Source: an uncultured Clostridia bacterium
GTDB taxonomy: Bacteria > Bacillota > Clostridia > Oscillospirales > Acutalibacteraceae
DNA length: 64,000 nucleotides
Reading direction: 5' to 3'
NCBI GenBank assembly: GCA_947369085.1
Contig: CANBJR010000005.1
Coordinates: 22,936-86,935 of the forward strand
In this document: piece by piece, positions 8,213 to 17,900 of the stretch
How the letters are laid out: every line of letters begins with the position of its first letter
Position numbering within the stretch: position 1 is the first letter of the stretch
Program-made: the position numbers and the translations under genes
The notes under the pieces: generated by a model
What the model was told of the DNA's origin: nothing
The model's input: only the letters and a program-made list of their open reading frames with translations
The model's database searches: none

Positions 8213-9751
8213 GTGGATACAGTATTTAAATTTCTGTTTGAATTTCTCGGTCAGTTTTTTGGCTCATTGTGGTCAATTATAACAGGCTTATTTGCCGGAG
8301 TTGGAAGTGCATTTGACTTCCCGGCATACATAAACATTATCAATGCCTATACTACCGAGCTGGGAGGACTTGCCTGGGGTATTGCAATTCTTGCCATAGT
8401 GCTTCTTATTGCTGTGCTTGGACTTATTGTATGGCTCATCATCGTCGCCGTAAAAAAGTTTATCCGTTCACACCGCAGAAGAAAAGACACTGACTCCCTT
8501 GTAAAGGAAGTACAGGCTCTTAATAAAGAGGTAATGAGATTAAACCTTGAAAAGGACAAAATCCTTTCTATGAAGGTTTCACAAATCGGTCTTAATCCCA
8601 ACGAAATCGCTGAGCTTACCGGCGAGGAAATTGAAGCTCTCAATAACGGTGAGGAAGAAGAAGCTGAAAACGGTTCACGTTTCTACAAACTTACAGAAAT
8701 TGATGAGCTTTGGGCAGATTATGTACCTCCTGTATATGATAACGATATCACACTTCCCGAGTTCTGCGAGCGTTTCCGCTTATTTGCTTGCTCGCGTCTT
8801 GGTCTTTACTATGACATTAAACTCATCAGACTTTTTGTTGCTTCTTTTGCTTCAACAAGACTTATTATCCTACAGGGTATTTCAGGTACAGGTAAAACTT
8901 CACTTGCTTATGCCTTTGGTAAGTTTATTAGCAACCCGTCAATTATTGCTTCTGTTCAGCCGTCTTGGCGTGACAGAACAGAGCTTTTCGGTTACTTCAA
9001 TGAATTTACAAAGAAGTTTAACGAAACCGAGCTTCTCCGTGCTATGTATGAAGCTTCTTATAACGAAAATATTTACGCAGTAATTCTCGACGAAATGAAC
9101 ATCGCACGTGTTGAGTATTACTTCGCTGAGATGCTCTCAATTCTTGAAATGCCGTCACGTGACGAGTGGGTTGTTGACATTATTCCAAACGCATGGCCTA
9201 CCGACCCGAAACACATCAAAAACGGTCAGCTTCAGATTCCGCCGAATATGTGGTACATCGGTACAGCTAACAACGATGACTCTACCTTTGCAATCACCGA
9301 TAAGGTTTATGACCGTGCTATGCCTATTAACATTGACACTAAGGGCGTTGCCTTTGAGGCTGAAGATACACCGCCTATTAATATCAGCTATAAACACTTT
9401 GAAGATATACTCAACGAAGCAAAGGCTAAATATGTTGTTTCAGAAGAAAACCTCAAAAAGATTGGACTTCTTGACGACTATGTTATCGAACATTTCCGTA
9501 TAGCTTTTGGTAACCGTATTGTTAAACAGCTTCGTGACTTTGTTCCTGCTTATGTTGGTACAGGCGGAACTGAAATTGATGGTCTTGACTATGTTCTCGC
9601 CCGTAAGGTATTCAGAAAGTTTGAATCACTCAACCTTTCTTATATTCGTGATGAAATCGACGGTCTTTGCGCATACATCGACGAATTGTTTGGCGAAGAA
9701 AATATGAATGAATCAAAGGATTATCTCCGCATGCTCAAAAAGCTCGTATAA
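8213..9751 (+). CDS. Membrane-anchored McrB-like AAA+ ATPase
   Basis: A 512-residue protein with a hydrophobic N-terminus and a strong membrane segment (about 52-80), a short basic and coiled-coil linker, then an AAA+ domain. Walker A is 'GISGTGKT' (about 222-229), Walker B 'VILDEMN' (about 290-296) and sensor 1 'YIGTANNDDS' (about 348), followed by 'YDRAMPI'. The wording around Walker B and sensor 1 is that of the McrB branch. No DNA-recognition domain is seen at the N-terminus; a membrane anchor takes its place. The start is GTG 8213, with AAGGAGA upstream. The next gene is its likely partner. Its target in this surface-protein operon is unknown. Confidence 0.8.
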   Translation: MDTVFKFLFEFLGQFFGSLWSIITGLFAGVGSAFDFPAYINIINAYTTELGGLAWGIAILAIVLLIAVLGLIVWLIIVAVKKFIRSHRRRKDTDSLVKEVQALNKEVMRLNLEKDKILSMKVSQIGLNPNEIAELTGEEIEALNNGEEEEAENGSRFYKLTEIDELWADYVPPVYDNDITLPEFCERFRLFACSRLGLYYDIKLIRLFVASFASTRLIILQGISGTGKTSLAYAFGKFISNPSIIASVQPSWRDRTELFGYFNEFTKKFNETELLRAMYEASYNENIYAVILDEMNIARVEYYFAEMLSILEMPSRDEWVVDIIPNAWPTDPKHIKNGQLQIPPNMWYIGTANNDDSTFAITDKVYDRAMPINIDTKGVAFEAEDTPPINISYKHFEDILNEAKAKYVVSEENLKKIGLLDDYVIEHFRIAFGNRIVKQLRDFVPAYVGTGGTEIDGLDYVLARKVFRKFESLNLSYIRDEIDGLCAYIDELFGEENMNESKDYLRMLKKLV

Positions 9752-9761
9752 TTAGCTACAT

Positions 9762-9782
9762 AGGGCGAACTGCGTTCGCCCT
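9762..9782 (+). terminator. Intercistronic hairpin, weak terminator candidate
   Basis: AGGGCGAAC, loop TGC and GTTCGCCCT form a perfect 9-bp stem, followed only by TTAGTT. The poor T run makes partial termination or 3'-end protection more likely than full termination between the AAA+ gene and the coiled-coil gene. Confidence 0.45.
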
Positions 9783-9845
9783 TTAGTTACTGTAAAAATT
9801 GATTTTTGTGCCGGAATAATTTGGTGATTATGAGGAGCTAACATA

Positions 9846-12038
9846 ATGGCTGATTACAGTAAATATTACAGAGCCTACATGCAAATGCAGGATCTTCTGC
9901 AAAATGATTTTACTTACAACTACATAAATGCCGGTCTTAAGGACGGCGATAAGGGCAACGATACGCTTGTTGGTAAAACCAATGAAAAAGTAATCGATAT
10001 GGATTGGGTTGAGGCAATTGAGCATGCGCTTCCGTATATCCAGAATGCCATTGATGAACAAAGACGTTTTATTAAGCAAGTAGATAATGTTGTGCGCATT
10101 GAGCTTGCTAAGAAAATCGGACCCGACTCCGTAAAACATCTTTCACAGCATACCAATTTTATAGCCAAGGTTGAGGGCGATATGGTTACGCCAAACAAAA
10201 TTCTCACTATTGAGCGTGAGGAAACCTTTGCTACTTATGAAAACCGTGTGCTTATGACGCTTATCCGCAAAGCTCTTAACTTTGTTGACGATAAGTATTC
10301 TAAAATGAAAGACGTGCCTAATGACTCGTATAATGACATTAAGGTTACACGTCATATGGATCTTGACGGCGAAAAAGTAAACTTTAATTATGAGTATGAA
10401 AAAACTTCTCATGATGTAATCTCTGATGAACTTGATGTTCAGGATTTTTCAAATCTCTCAGATTTTGACCGTATTCGTCGTTGTCGTCAAGCACTTAATG
10501 AATTTAATAACTCTCCGCTTATTCAGGCAATTTCAAAAGAACCCGAGGTTCATCCCCCGCTTACTCAAACAAACCTTTTGAAAAAGAATCCAAACTTTAA
10601 AAAGGTTGTTGAATTGTGGAATTTCCTTGATACCTACAAAAAACTCGGATTTGAAATTGTTGGTGAAGAATATAAAGGCGAAATGTCTGACACATTTAAG
10701 CAGGATGTTTATTTTACAATGGGCTTTGAACATTTTATGATGAACATTGCCACAAATCCTGCTTTGCGCAGAATGCTTCAGGAAAAGTACGAGGAAGAAA
10801 ACGCTCGTATTGCGGCTGAAGAGGCAAAGCCTGAAAAAACACGTGAGGCAGTCTTAAAAGCTCAGCTTGATGCTGTTCGTAAAGAGGAAATGGAAATTCG
10901 CCTCAAAGAGATTCGCGAACGTGATAAGCAAATCCTTGATTTACAAAACGAGGTTAGAAATCTAAAGAATCAGCTTGACGAAAAGGAGCGTATGATTCTT
11001 ACACTCAAGGGCAAAATTTCTGCTCTTGAAGATGAACTTACTGCTGTTAAGAATGAACTCAAGGAAACAAAACTTAAGTTGCTTGAGGCTGAGAAAAGAA
11101 TTAAGGAACTTGAAGAAGAAAATCAGCAGCTTAAAGATGAAATTGTTCAACTTAAGGCAACTATCGACGAGCTGAATAATACAATAGATGAACTTAATAA
11201 GCAAATTATCATCCTTAATGACCGCGTTCAGGTATTGATGCAGGAAAATGCTCGTCAGCAGACTAAGATTCAGGAGCAGGAACAGCAGATTGAAGAACAG
11301 CAGAACAGAATTTCTGAATTGGAGACCCAAACTGCTGAACAGCTTGCAAAAATTGCTGCTCTTACTGATAATTTGGCTAAAAGTGAAGCAGAGATTGAAA
11401 GCAACAAAAAAGAGATTTTTTCCCTCACTCAGAAAAACGAAAGGCTTGATGAAACACTGCAAAAAGAGCGCGCTGCTCATAAGGACTTGGTTGTTCAGAT
11501 GAACGCTGACTTTGCAGCCAAAACAAAGGCTGCCGAGGAGCAGTTTATATCAGAGAAGAAGTCACTTCAAAAGCAGATTGACGACTCAGACGCAGAACAT
11601 ACAAGATATGTTGCACAGCTTAATGCTGAATTTGCCGACAAGGCAAATCTTGCAGAACAAAAACGCATAAAAGAGCTTGCTGATAAGCAGACTGAACACG
11701 AAAAGCAGATTGAGCAGATTAAACTTTCAAATGACAAAGCTTCTGCGGCTGTAGAGGCTAAGCATGCATCGGAAGTAAGAAAGGTTAAAAAGTCTGTAGA
11801 CAAGCGTGTTGAAGCAGCTCAAAAGACTGCCGAAAAGCAATACAATGCTAAGATTAAAGAGCTTAAGTCGCAGCATGCAAGAGAAATCGCCGAAGTTAAA
11901 CGCAAGGCTAAGGAAGAAATAAGACTTGCAAAGCAAAAAGCAAAATCTGATGTAAAGCTTGCAAAGCAAAAAGCAAGAAAAAATATGTTTACAAAAGAAG
12001 AACTTTTGGAAATGAACGACATAATCAATGCTGACTAA
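9846..12038 (+). CDS. DUF2357-like protein with long C-terminal coiled coil
   Basis: A 730-residue cytoplasmic protein without signal peptide. Residues 1-300 form a globular part containing 'TFATYENRVLMTLIRKAL' (about 125-142), which resembles the 'T-x-ENR-x3-x2-L' signature of DUF2357 proteins that accompany McrB-type ATPases. Residues 310 to about 705 are an almost unbroken coiled coil rich in Glu, Lys and Gln, ending in a basic stretch. The PD-(D/E)xK nuclease usually present in such McrC-like partners was not seen. It directly follows the McrB-like gene with a GAGGAG ribosome site. I infer an NTPase-partner or scaffold role. The DUF2357 assignment is from memory and needs a profile search. 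Confidence 0.6.
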   Translation: MADYSKYYRAYMQMQDLLQNDFTYNYINAGLKDGDKGNDTLVGKTNEKVIDMDWVEAIEHALPYIQNAIDEQRRFIKQVDNVVRIELAKKIGPDSVKHLSQHTNFIAKVEGDMVTPNKILTIEREETFATYENRVLMTLIRKALNFVDDKYSKMKDVPNDSYNDIKVTRHMDLDGEKVNFNYEYEKTSHDVISDELDVQDFSNLSDFDRIRRCRQALNEFNNSPLIQAISKEPEVHPPLTQTNLLKKNPNFKKVVELWNFLDTYKKLGFEIVGEEYKGEMSDTFKQDVYFTMGFEHFMMNIATNPALRRMLQEKYEEENARIAAEEAKPEKTREAVLKAQLDAVRKEEMEIRLKEIRERDKQILDLQNEVRNLKNQLDEKERMILTLKGKISALEDELTAVKNELKETKLKLLEAEKRIKELEEENQQLKDEIVQLKATIDELNNTIDELNKQIIILNDRVQVLMQENARQQTKIQEQEQQIEEQQNRISELETQTAEQLAKIAALTDNLAKSEAEIESNKKEIFSLTQKNERLDETLQKERAAHKDLVVQMNADFAAKTKAAEEQFISEKKSLQKQIDDSDAEHTRYVAQLNAEFADKANLAEQKRIKELADKQTEHEKQIEQIKLSNDKASAAVEAKHASEVRKVKKSVDKRVEAAQKTAEKQYNAKIKELKSQHAREIAEVKRKAKEEIRLAKQKAKSDVKLAKQKARKNMFTKEELLEMNDIINAD

Positions 12039-12062
12039 AGGATTATTCAGAGAGGCAAACAT

Positions 12063-13094
12063 ATGAAAAATTCTACTGCGCCTAACAGGAAAACGGGCAG
12101 AATGATTGCTAAAAATTTAATAATTCTGTTAGTTCTTGTTGCTGTGACTTTTGTCAGTATGTGGGCATGGTTTACAAGTGGTACTAAGGCGGATGCAAAT
12201 GGCATCAACGTTAAGTGTGCTTCATCAGAAGGTATTGAAATTGCTGTTGTGCCTCATAACCAAACAGTATCTGATGTTACAAGCTTGACATATAGTGATA
12301 CTATTGAACTTAGGAAAAGCGAGGAAGGCGAGCCGGCAAGTATTCTTGATTCACTATCTCTTACCGAGATTACGAGTGACGGAAAAACATTTTATCGCCC
12401 AAGTCTTAGACAGACTGACGGTATTGCTTCTCCTGTTATCAGTGACTCAGAGGGTAATCTTGTGACATGGAATGAGGCTGTGCAGCAGGTTCATTATTTG
12501 AGTTTTGACCTTTATGTTCGTTCAAAAGCTTCGCAGACTGTTCGTCTTGAAAGCAGTTCAACGTTTGTTCCGCATTCTACTTATTTGACAGGTCCTCCGG
12601 CTACAAACAAGAGTACTTACGGTGACTACTCACGTGACTGTATTGTTGGCGCTGCAAGGTTTTCTGTAGTAGATAAATCTAATGCTCGTAAACTGCTTTG
12701 GATTCCTCACCCGGAATTGAAGCTTGAAACAACTGATGCTGAGGGCGGAGGACATACTTTTACAATGCTTACAGGTCTTACCTCGGGTGATTCGTTTAGT
12801 CATCAGTATTACGGGGTAAACTCATCAAAACAGCCAAATAGAACTCCTACTGTTGTTAATGAGTCAGACGACCCGACAACAGGTGTAACTGCTTCAACTA
12901 AGAATTCAAGTGGCGACTACGTTTTAGGTAAAGATGTAGTTCTTACAAATCTTGACGATAAAAAAACCGATAATTATTACTATGGATGTGTAACCTGTAA
13001 TATGTGGGTTGAGGGCGAAGACCCTGAAGCCAAACTTGCACTTGTGGGCGGCGAATTCACGATGAGATTGAATTTTACAGGTACACCATCATAA
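12063..13094 (+). CDS. SipW-type exported protein (paralog 4)
   Basis: A 343-residue precursor: basic N-terminus, hydrophobic segment about 17-34 and 'MWAWFTSG' (AWFT at 35-38). The mature part is beta-rich and carries three blocks shared with its neighbours: 'TSDGKTFYRP' near 106, 'DCIVGAARFSVV' near 196 and 'MWVEGEDPEA' near 314. It ends in 'NFTGTPS', like the 'TVTGTPVS' near the end of paralog 3. It begins 24 bp after the coiled-coil gene with GAGAGGC upstream and is closely coupled to the next gene. A minor fibre subunit is the likely role. Confidence 0.75.
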   Translation: MKNSTAPNRKTGRMIAKNLIILLVLVAVTFVSMWAWFTSGTKADANGINVKCASSEGIEIAVVPHNQTVSDVTSLTYSDTIELRKSEEGEPASILDSLSLTEITSDGKTFYRPSLRQTDGIASPVISDSEGNLVTWNEAVQQVHYLSFDLYVRSKASQTVRLESSSTFVPHSTYLTGPPATNKSTYGDYSRDCIVGAARFSVVDKSNARKLLWIPHPELKLETTDAEGGGHTFTMLTGLTSGDSFSHQYYGVNSSKQPNRTPTVVNESDDPTTGVTASTKNSSGDYVLGKDVVLTNLDDKKTDNYYYGCVTCNMWVEGEDPEAKLALVGGEFTMRLNFTGTPS

Positions 13095-13115
13095 AAATCA
13101 AAGGAAGTGATACAT

Positions 13116-14906
13116 ATGAAATCGAATAGTTTTTTGCGTAATTTCTTTTTCGGATATTCCGAAAAACGTATAATAGGCAGAAAAAAAATTATGACAACAT
13201 ATGTTTCACTTTTTTTAGTGTGTGTGCTTTTAATAACGTCAACCTTTGCATGGTTTACAATGCAAAACTCGGCTTCTCTATTCACAGATTTGTTTAGGAT
13301 GGATTCTTCCACCGGTTTGAGTATCAACGACGGCGAATCCATTACAAATAAAATCGTTCTTGATGACTTTAAGCTTACTGAGGCTTCGAGTGTTGACGGC
13401 AGAAATATGTTTTTCCCTGTTTCAGGTTTGGACGGCTCAAACACCAATGATTTAGCCTTTCGTGAAGGCAATGCCGGTGATAAAAATGTCCATTACGCAA
13501 GTAAAAATATTACTCTTGTAGGCGTAACCGACCCTACAAATATTTATATAAAAAGTTATAATATTACTGTTAAAGGCACTTATAACGGCACTGACTATGA
13601 AGAAGTTTTTGACGGTACAACACATATTGAAGATACAAACAACGATGGAATATACGATAAGCAGCTTCATCACGAAAAATGTCCGATTCGTGTAGCCTTT
13701 ATTGAAGACAGTGAGGACGCTCCTCGTGTTTTTGACCCTACTGCAATCATTCAGGAGCATGTTGATGACTATGACGCCGTAAGTTATATAGATGCGAATG
13801 GTACGGCTTCTGTTCAGCGCACAAATAACAGATCATTTTCTGATTATATTTTTTCATATGATTCAGAACCGCTTTTCCAGATTTCCCACAGTGATTCAAT
13901 CGACCTGACAATGGTTGCATGGCTTGAAGGTACAGGTGAAAACTGGGATCGCTATGCTGACGCAACAATTTCAATTGAGGTTGTTTTGGAAAGTAACTAT
14001 TCTGAGATGGTTCCTGTTCAGTTTGTTGATAAAACAAGTAATGATGACAATAATAATAAAGATACAGTTAATAGCTGGATTGGTGGCGATGATTGTATCG
14101 TTACTATGGCATATCAGGATAGAGACGGTGCAACAAAAACTGTTGTTATGTCGAAACTCGAAGGCACTGAAGAAAATCCGATTGAATACCCTACTTGGGT
14201 TGCAATGCTTCCAAAGGATATAGTTACCAACATTTCTTTTTATCGTTTTTCAGTTGCGAATGAGACCATTTTTAACTCATGGCATACATGGGATGATCAG
14301 GCTAAGTATGATCAACAACTGACTAAAACAGCAAAAGGTTGGCTGACCAATGTATTTGGCAGAAGCGAAGGTAATTATCTTGAAACAACCCGAGGCAGCT
14401 CCCTTGTATACACTGCCCGTGCCGGTAACGGTTACGGCTATGTTTCGGATAATGATAAAGATTTAGATATGAAGCGTTTATCCCCGTGCATTGGCTTCTG
14501 GGACGCTACAGTAGCAAACAAGGGTCTTTCCGGCAGCGGTGGCGGCGGTGGCGGCGGTGAAGATCCAACAGATCCTCCGCAGCAGGGCAGTTCGGTTCAG
14601 GTTGGCGTTAACCTGAACATACCGAGCAACAAGAACTGGATAAGTAATAATCTGAGAAATGGATATACAATTTGGGTAGAGTTTACTACAGGCGACCCTG
14701 TTGAGATGACTATAGACAAGAACAATTATGATCGTTGCACATACAGCGGACAGCTTGAGATTGGCAGACGCATTAGGAGTATTGGTCTGAAAAACTCTTC
14801 CGGCGTATTTACCAATCATCTTGCACTGAAAAATCCACAGTCTATTGTTACCGCATACAATTATAACTTTAAGGTTGACAATGACGATACCATTGTTCCA
14901 AACTAA
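13116..14906 (+). CDS. SipW-type exported protein (paralog 5), two-domain
   Basis: A 596-residue precursor with an unusually long cytoplasmic N-terminus (about 25 residues, rich in Phe, Arg and Lys), a hydrophobic segment and 'TFAWFTMQ' (AWFT at 45-48). The first domain shares 'DGRNMFFP' near 94, 'CPIRVAFIEDS' near 190 and 'VAWLEGTGEN' near 266 with other cluster members. A Gly-rich linker (about 472-480) followed by a Pro-rich piece leads to a C-terminal beta domain (about 490-596). ATG 13116 is chosen because AAGGAAG lies about nine bases upstream. The separate C-terminal module could bind a ligand or a partner subunit. Confidence 0.75.
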   Translation: MKSNSFLRNFFFGYSEKRIIGRKKIMTTYVSLFLVCVLLITSTFAWFTMQNSASLFTDLFRMDSSTGLSINDGESITNKIVLDDFKLTEASSVDGRNMFFPVSGLDGSNTNDLAFREGNAGDKNVHYASKNITLVGVTDPTNIYIKSYNITVKGTYNGTDYEEVFDGTTHIEDTNNDGIYDKQLHHEKCPIRVAFIEDSEDAPRVFDPTAIIQEHVDDYDAVSYIDANGTASVQRTNNRSFSDYIFSYDSEPLFQISHSDSIDLTMVAWLEGTGENWDRYADATISIEVVLESNYSEMVPVQFVDKTSNDDNNNKDTVNSWIGGDDCIVTMAYQDRDGATKTVVMSKLEGTEENPIEYPTWVAMLPKDIVTNISFYRFSVANETIFNSWHTWDDQAKYDQQLTKTAKGWLTNVFGRSEGNYLETTRGSSLVYTARAGNGYGYVSDNDKDLDMKRLSPCIGFWDATVANKGLSGSGGGGGGGEDPTDPPQQGSSVQVGVNLNIPSNKNWISNNLRNGYTIWVEFTTGDPVEMTIDKNNYDRCTYSGQLEIGRRIRSIGLKNSSGVFTNHLALKNPQSIVTAYNYNFKVDNDDTIVPN

Positions 14907-14932
14907 AACTTACTAAAAAAGGAGGTGTCATA

Positions 14933-17900
14933 ATGAAAAGCAAGCTTGAACTTATCAAGAACCAGTTTAACTTTAGAAATAAATCACGCAAAAGCATTTT
15001 ACTTTCCGTTGTGGCACTTATTGAGATCATTGCGATTATGGTAGTTTCAACATATGCGTGGGTTGAAACTGCGTCTACAATAATCATTGAGAGCAATGGC
15101 GAACAGCAAATTGATTCATATATCTATACAAATGCTGACTTAAACAGTAATAATGCAGGCGTTATTGATCTTTCAAGATACTACCGTACATCGGGTAATA
15201 TGCATCTTGCCTCTGCTACAAGCTCAAACGGAAGCAGCATTTTCTTCCCGAGAGTTGCTTCAACTAACAGTTCGGTAACCGGTTTGAGACAGGGTGAAAT
15301 AAGCGATAAAAATACAAATTATATCAGCTTTAATTTTAAAGTAACGGCTAAAGATACCGATACAAAGTTGATTTTTGACAGGGTACCTGAAATCAGAATC
15401 GACGGTTCAGCCGTAAACGATAACTCAATCAGAGTTGCTATTAACGACGGCAGTTCTACCAAAGTTTTTTCAAATACATCATTTGAAGGTAGTATAAGAA
15501 TAAACGGAACAGATTATCCTACAGAAGTTCTTCCTTTCGGCGACTATGCCGGAAATACAGCGGTAACAAACAACAACTTTGTTTTCACCTTGGTTAAGGA
15601 TACAACAAAAACCATTACCGTCACCGTTTGGCTTCAGGATCCTAATAAGGCAAAAGAAGCAAATGTTACAATAGGTGATTTAAAGCTTATTCCTCATACA
15701 TCATCAACCAGAGAAGTTCTTTTTACCGACTTCACCACACGTTTCAACACCTCGCTTGCAGGAAGCGACATTAGCTGGGCAAGCAATGAGGGTACACAGA
15801 TGTGGATGCGTGATGTTTCAAGAAATGAACTTACCAAGATGCATAAATCAGGCGTAAACGGAAACCAGTGGGTGGGCTACGTTGAGAATAAGTCTATAAC
15901 ACAAACTAAGGGTAATGTTGAATTTTATAATTGTGACAGTTCTGTTGCAAGCGCGCAAGTAATGTCAAACTATAATTGCAAGTGGACTGAAAGCTTCGCA
16001 AATTTAACCTCCTCTGAGCTTGCGTCTACTCCTGACTATAAAGCGTATGGCAGATTTGCCGATAGCTCAGCAAAAAAAGGTTTTGGTACGTGGCATAGTC
16101 TTTCAGAAATTCAGCTTGATTCAGAATATGCTTCGGCTTTGCCTAAGCCTACTTCTATTTCTGATATTAAAAAGGTAACACTCAAAACTAATGGCGGCTC
16201 AGGCAATGCTATTGAAATGGCTTATGATAATTCTGACGGCTACAAGGTTTGGCGTGCGTACATTCCTAATGATGAAACGACATCTAAAAATTTGCAGTTT
16301 ACATTTACAAGAATTCCAATAACATATACATACAATGCAGTAAAGCGTAATGTAACCTCAGCAATTTCAACATATGTTGTAACCTCACCCAATACCGGTT
16401 ATTGGGTTCCGCCGGCAACGGTTAAGGTAGCCTTGGCAAGCGGTTGCGAAAACATGGGTAAAGTCAGTGTAACTGGCGGTTTAACAGGTGCAACAGAGGT
16501 TAAGGTTACACAAGGTACACAAGTTACACTTAATGCAGAAAATCTCCCGGGTGACGATACATACGGTTTTTGCAACTGGTATTCCGACCCGGAGTGTACA
16601 AATCAAGTAGGTTCTACTTCAAGCCTGACGGTAACTGCTCCCGAAAGTGAAACGACGGTTACATATTATGCAAAGTTTATGCTTCAGCATAAAATTACTC
16701 TTTATTCTTTGGCAGACGATGAAACAACCGCAAGCACCAAAGGCGGTACTGTTCAAATACAAAACAAAACCGGAGCAGTCGCAAAGGCGGAGGCTTATGT
16801 GTTTGATCAGGGCTTTGTAACAATTAAGGCGGCTGCTAAATCAAGTCACAACTTTTTGGGATGGTTTAATAATGCGGAAGATGCGTCACCTGTGTATGAT
16901 GCTACTCGCAGCTCTGTTACGATTACAAATGTGCGAGATGATATAATCCTATTTGCAAAGTTTGCAATTAAAAGATTTGATATTGAGGCTCAGTCAAAGT
17001 ATGAGATTTTGAATCAGCCTTCTCTCGGCACAGGCGATAAAGGCGGCACCGTAACAATTAACAATGATTCTCAGGCTGCCTCTAAGGCTTATATTAAAGT
17101 AACAGTTAACTACGACGGAAGTGCAACTTTTAAGGCTTATGCAAAAGATACCGATGGCTACAAATTTGTCGGCTGGTATACCGATGAAAATTGCACAGAT
17201 GCGAACAGAGAATCGACAGACAATCCTTATACGGTTAAAAATATTCAGGCAAACAAAAAGCTCTACGCAAAATTTGAGCTAAAAACCTATGATGTTACGG
17301 CGCATGCTGTTTCAAACGGTACAAATGATAACTCAACATACGGTAATGTATGTCGGGTTGTAAACAATACAGCTCAGACAGCTTCAAATAAAGTAACAGC
17401 AACTGGAATTAAGCACGGAGCTACAGTTACTTTCAGAGCAAATAATACATCCAATGCCACTTTTGACGGCTGGTACAGTAACCAGGCTTGTACAACAAGG
17501 CTTACGGCGACTGACACGGATGTTACATTAGCTAACAACGGCAAGGATATTACGCTTACTGTCAAAAGCGCCCGTAATATTTATGCTAAGTTTACACCAA
17601 TAAAATACAAGGCTACAGCTCACGCTGTTTCAAACGGTCAGGTTAAGGTAGGCTCAAATTCATGGAGCACTACTACCTCTCAAACCGACGTTATCAAGGG
17701 CAATTCGGTTACGTTCAATGCTCAGGCTAACAACGGTTATGAGTTTGAGGGCTGGTATACGGCTGCAACAGGAGGTACTTTGAAAAGTTCTGATGCAGAG
17801 TTCACAGCTGAAAATGTAAGCGGAAATATTGATTACTACGCAAGATTTAAAGTTGCAAGCAAGCATACAATTTATTACTACAACAGTGATAATTGGAGCA

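Noticed and set aside
10962..11803. Long antisense frames over the coiled-coil gene
   Set aside because: They mirror the biased Glu/Lys/Gln codons of the real gene and read as Leu/Phe-rich nonsense without a ribosome site.
8213..12038. Classical McrBC restriction system
   Set aside because: No methylated-DNA-binding domain in the ATPase and no nuclease motif in the partner were seen, and the genes sit within a secreted-protein operon; a defence role remains possible but unsupported.
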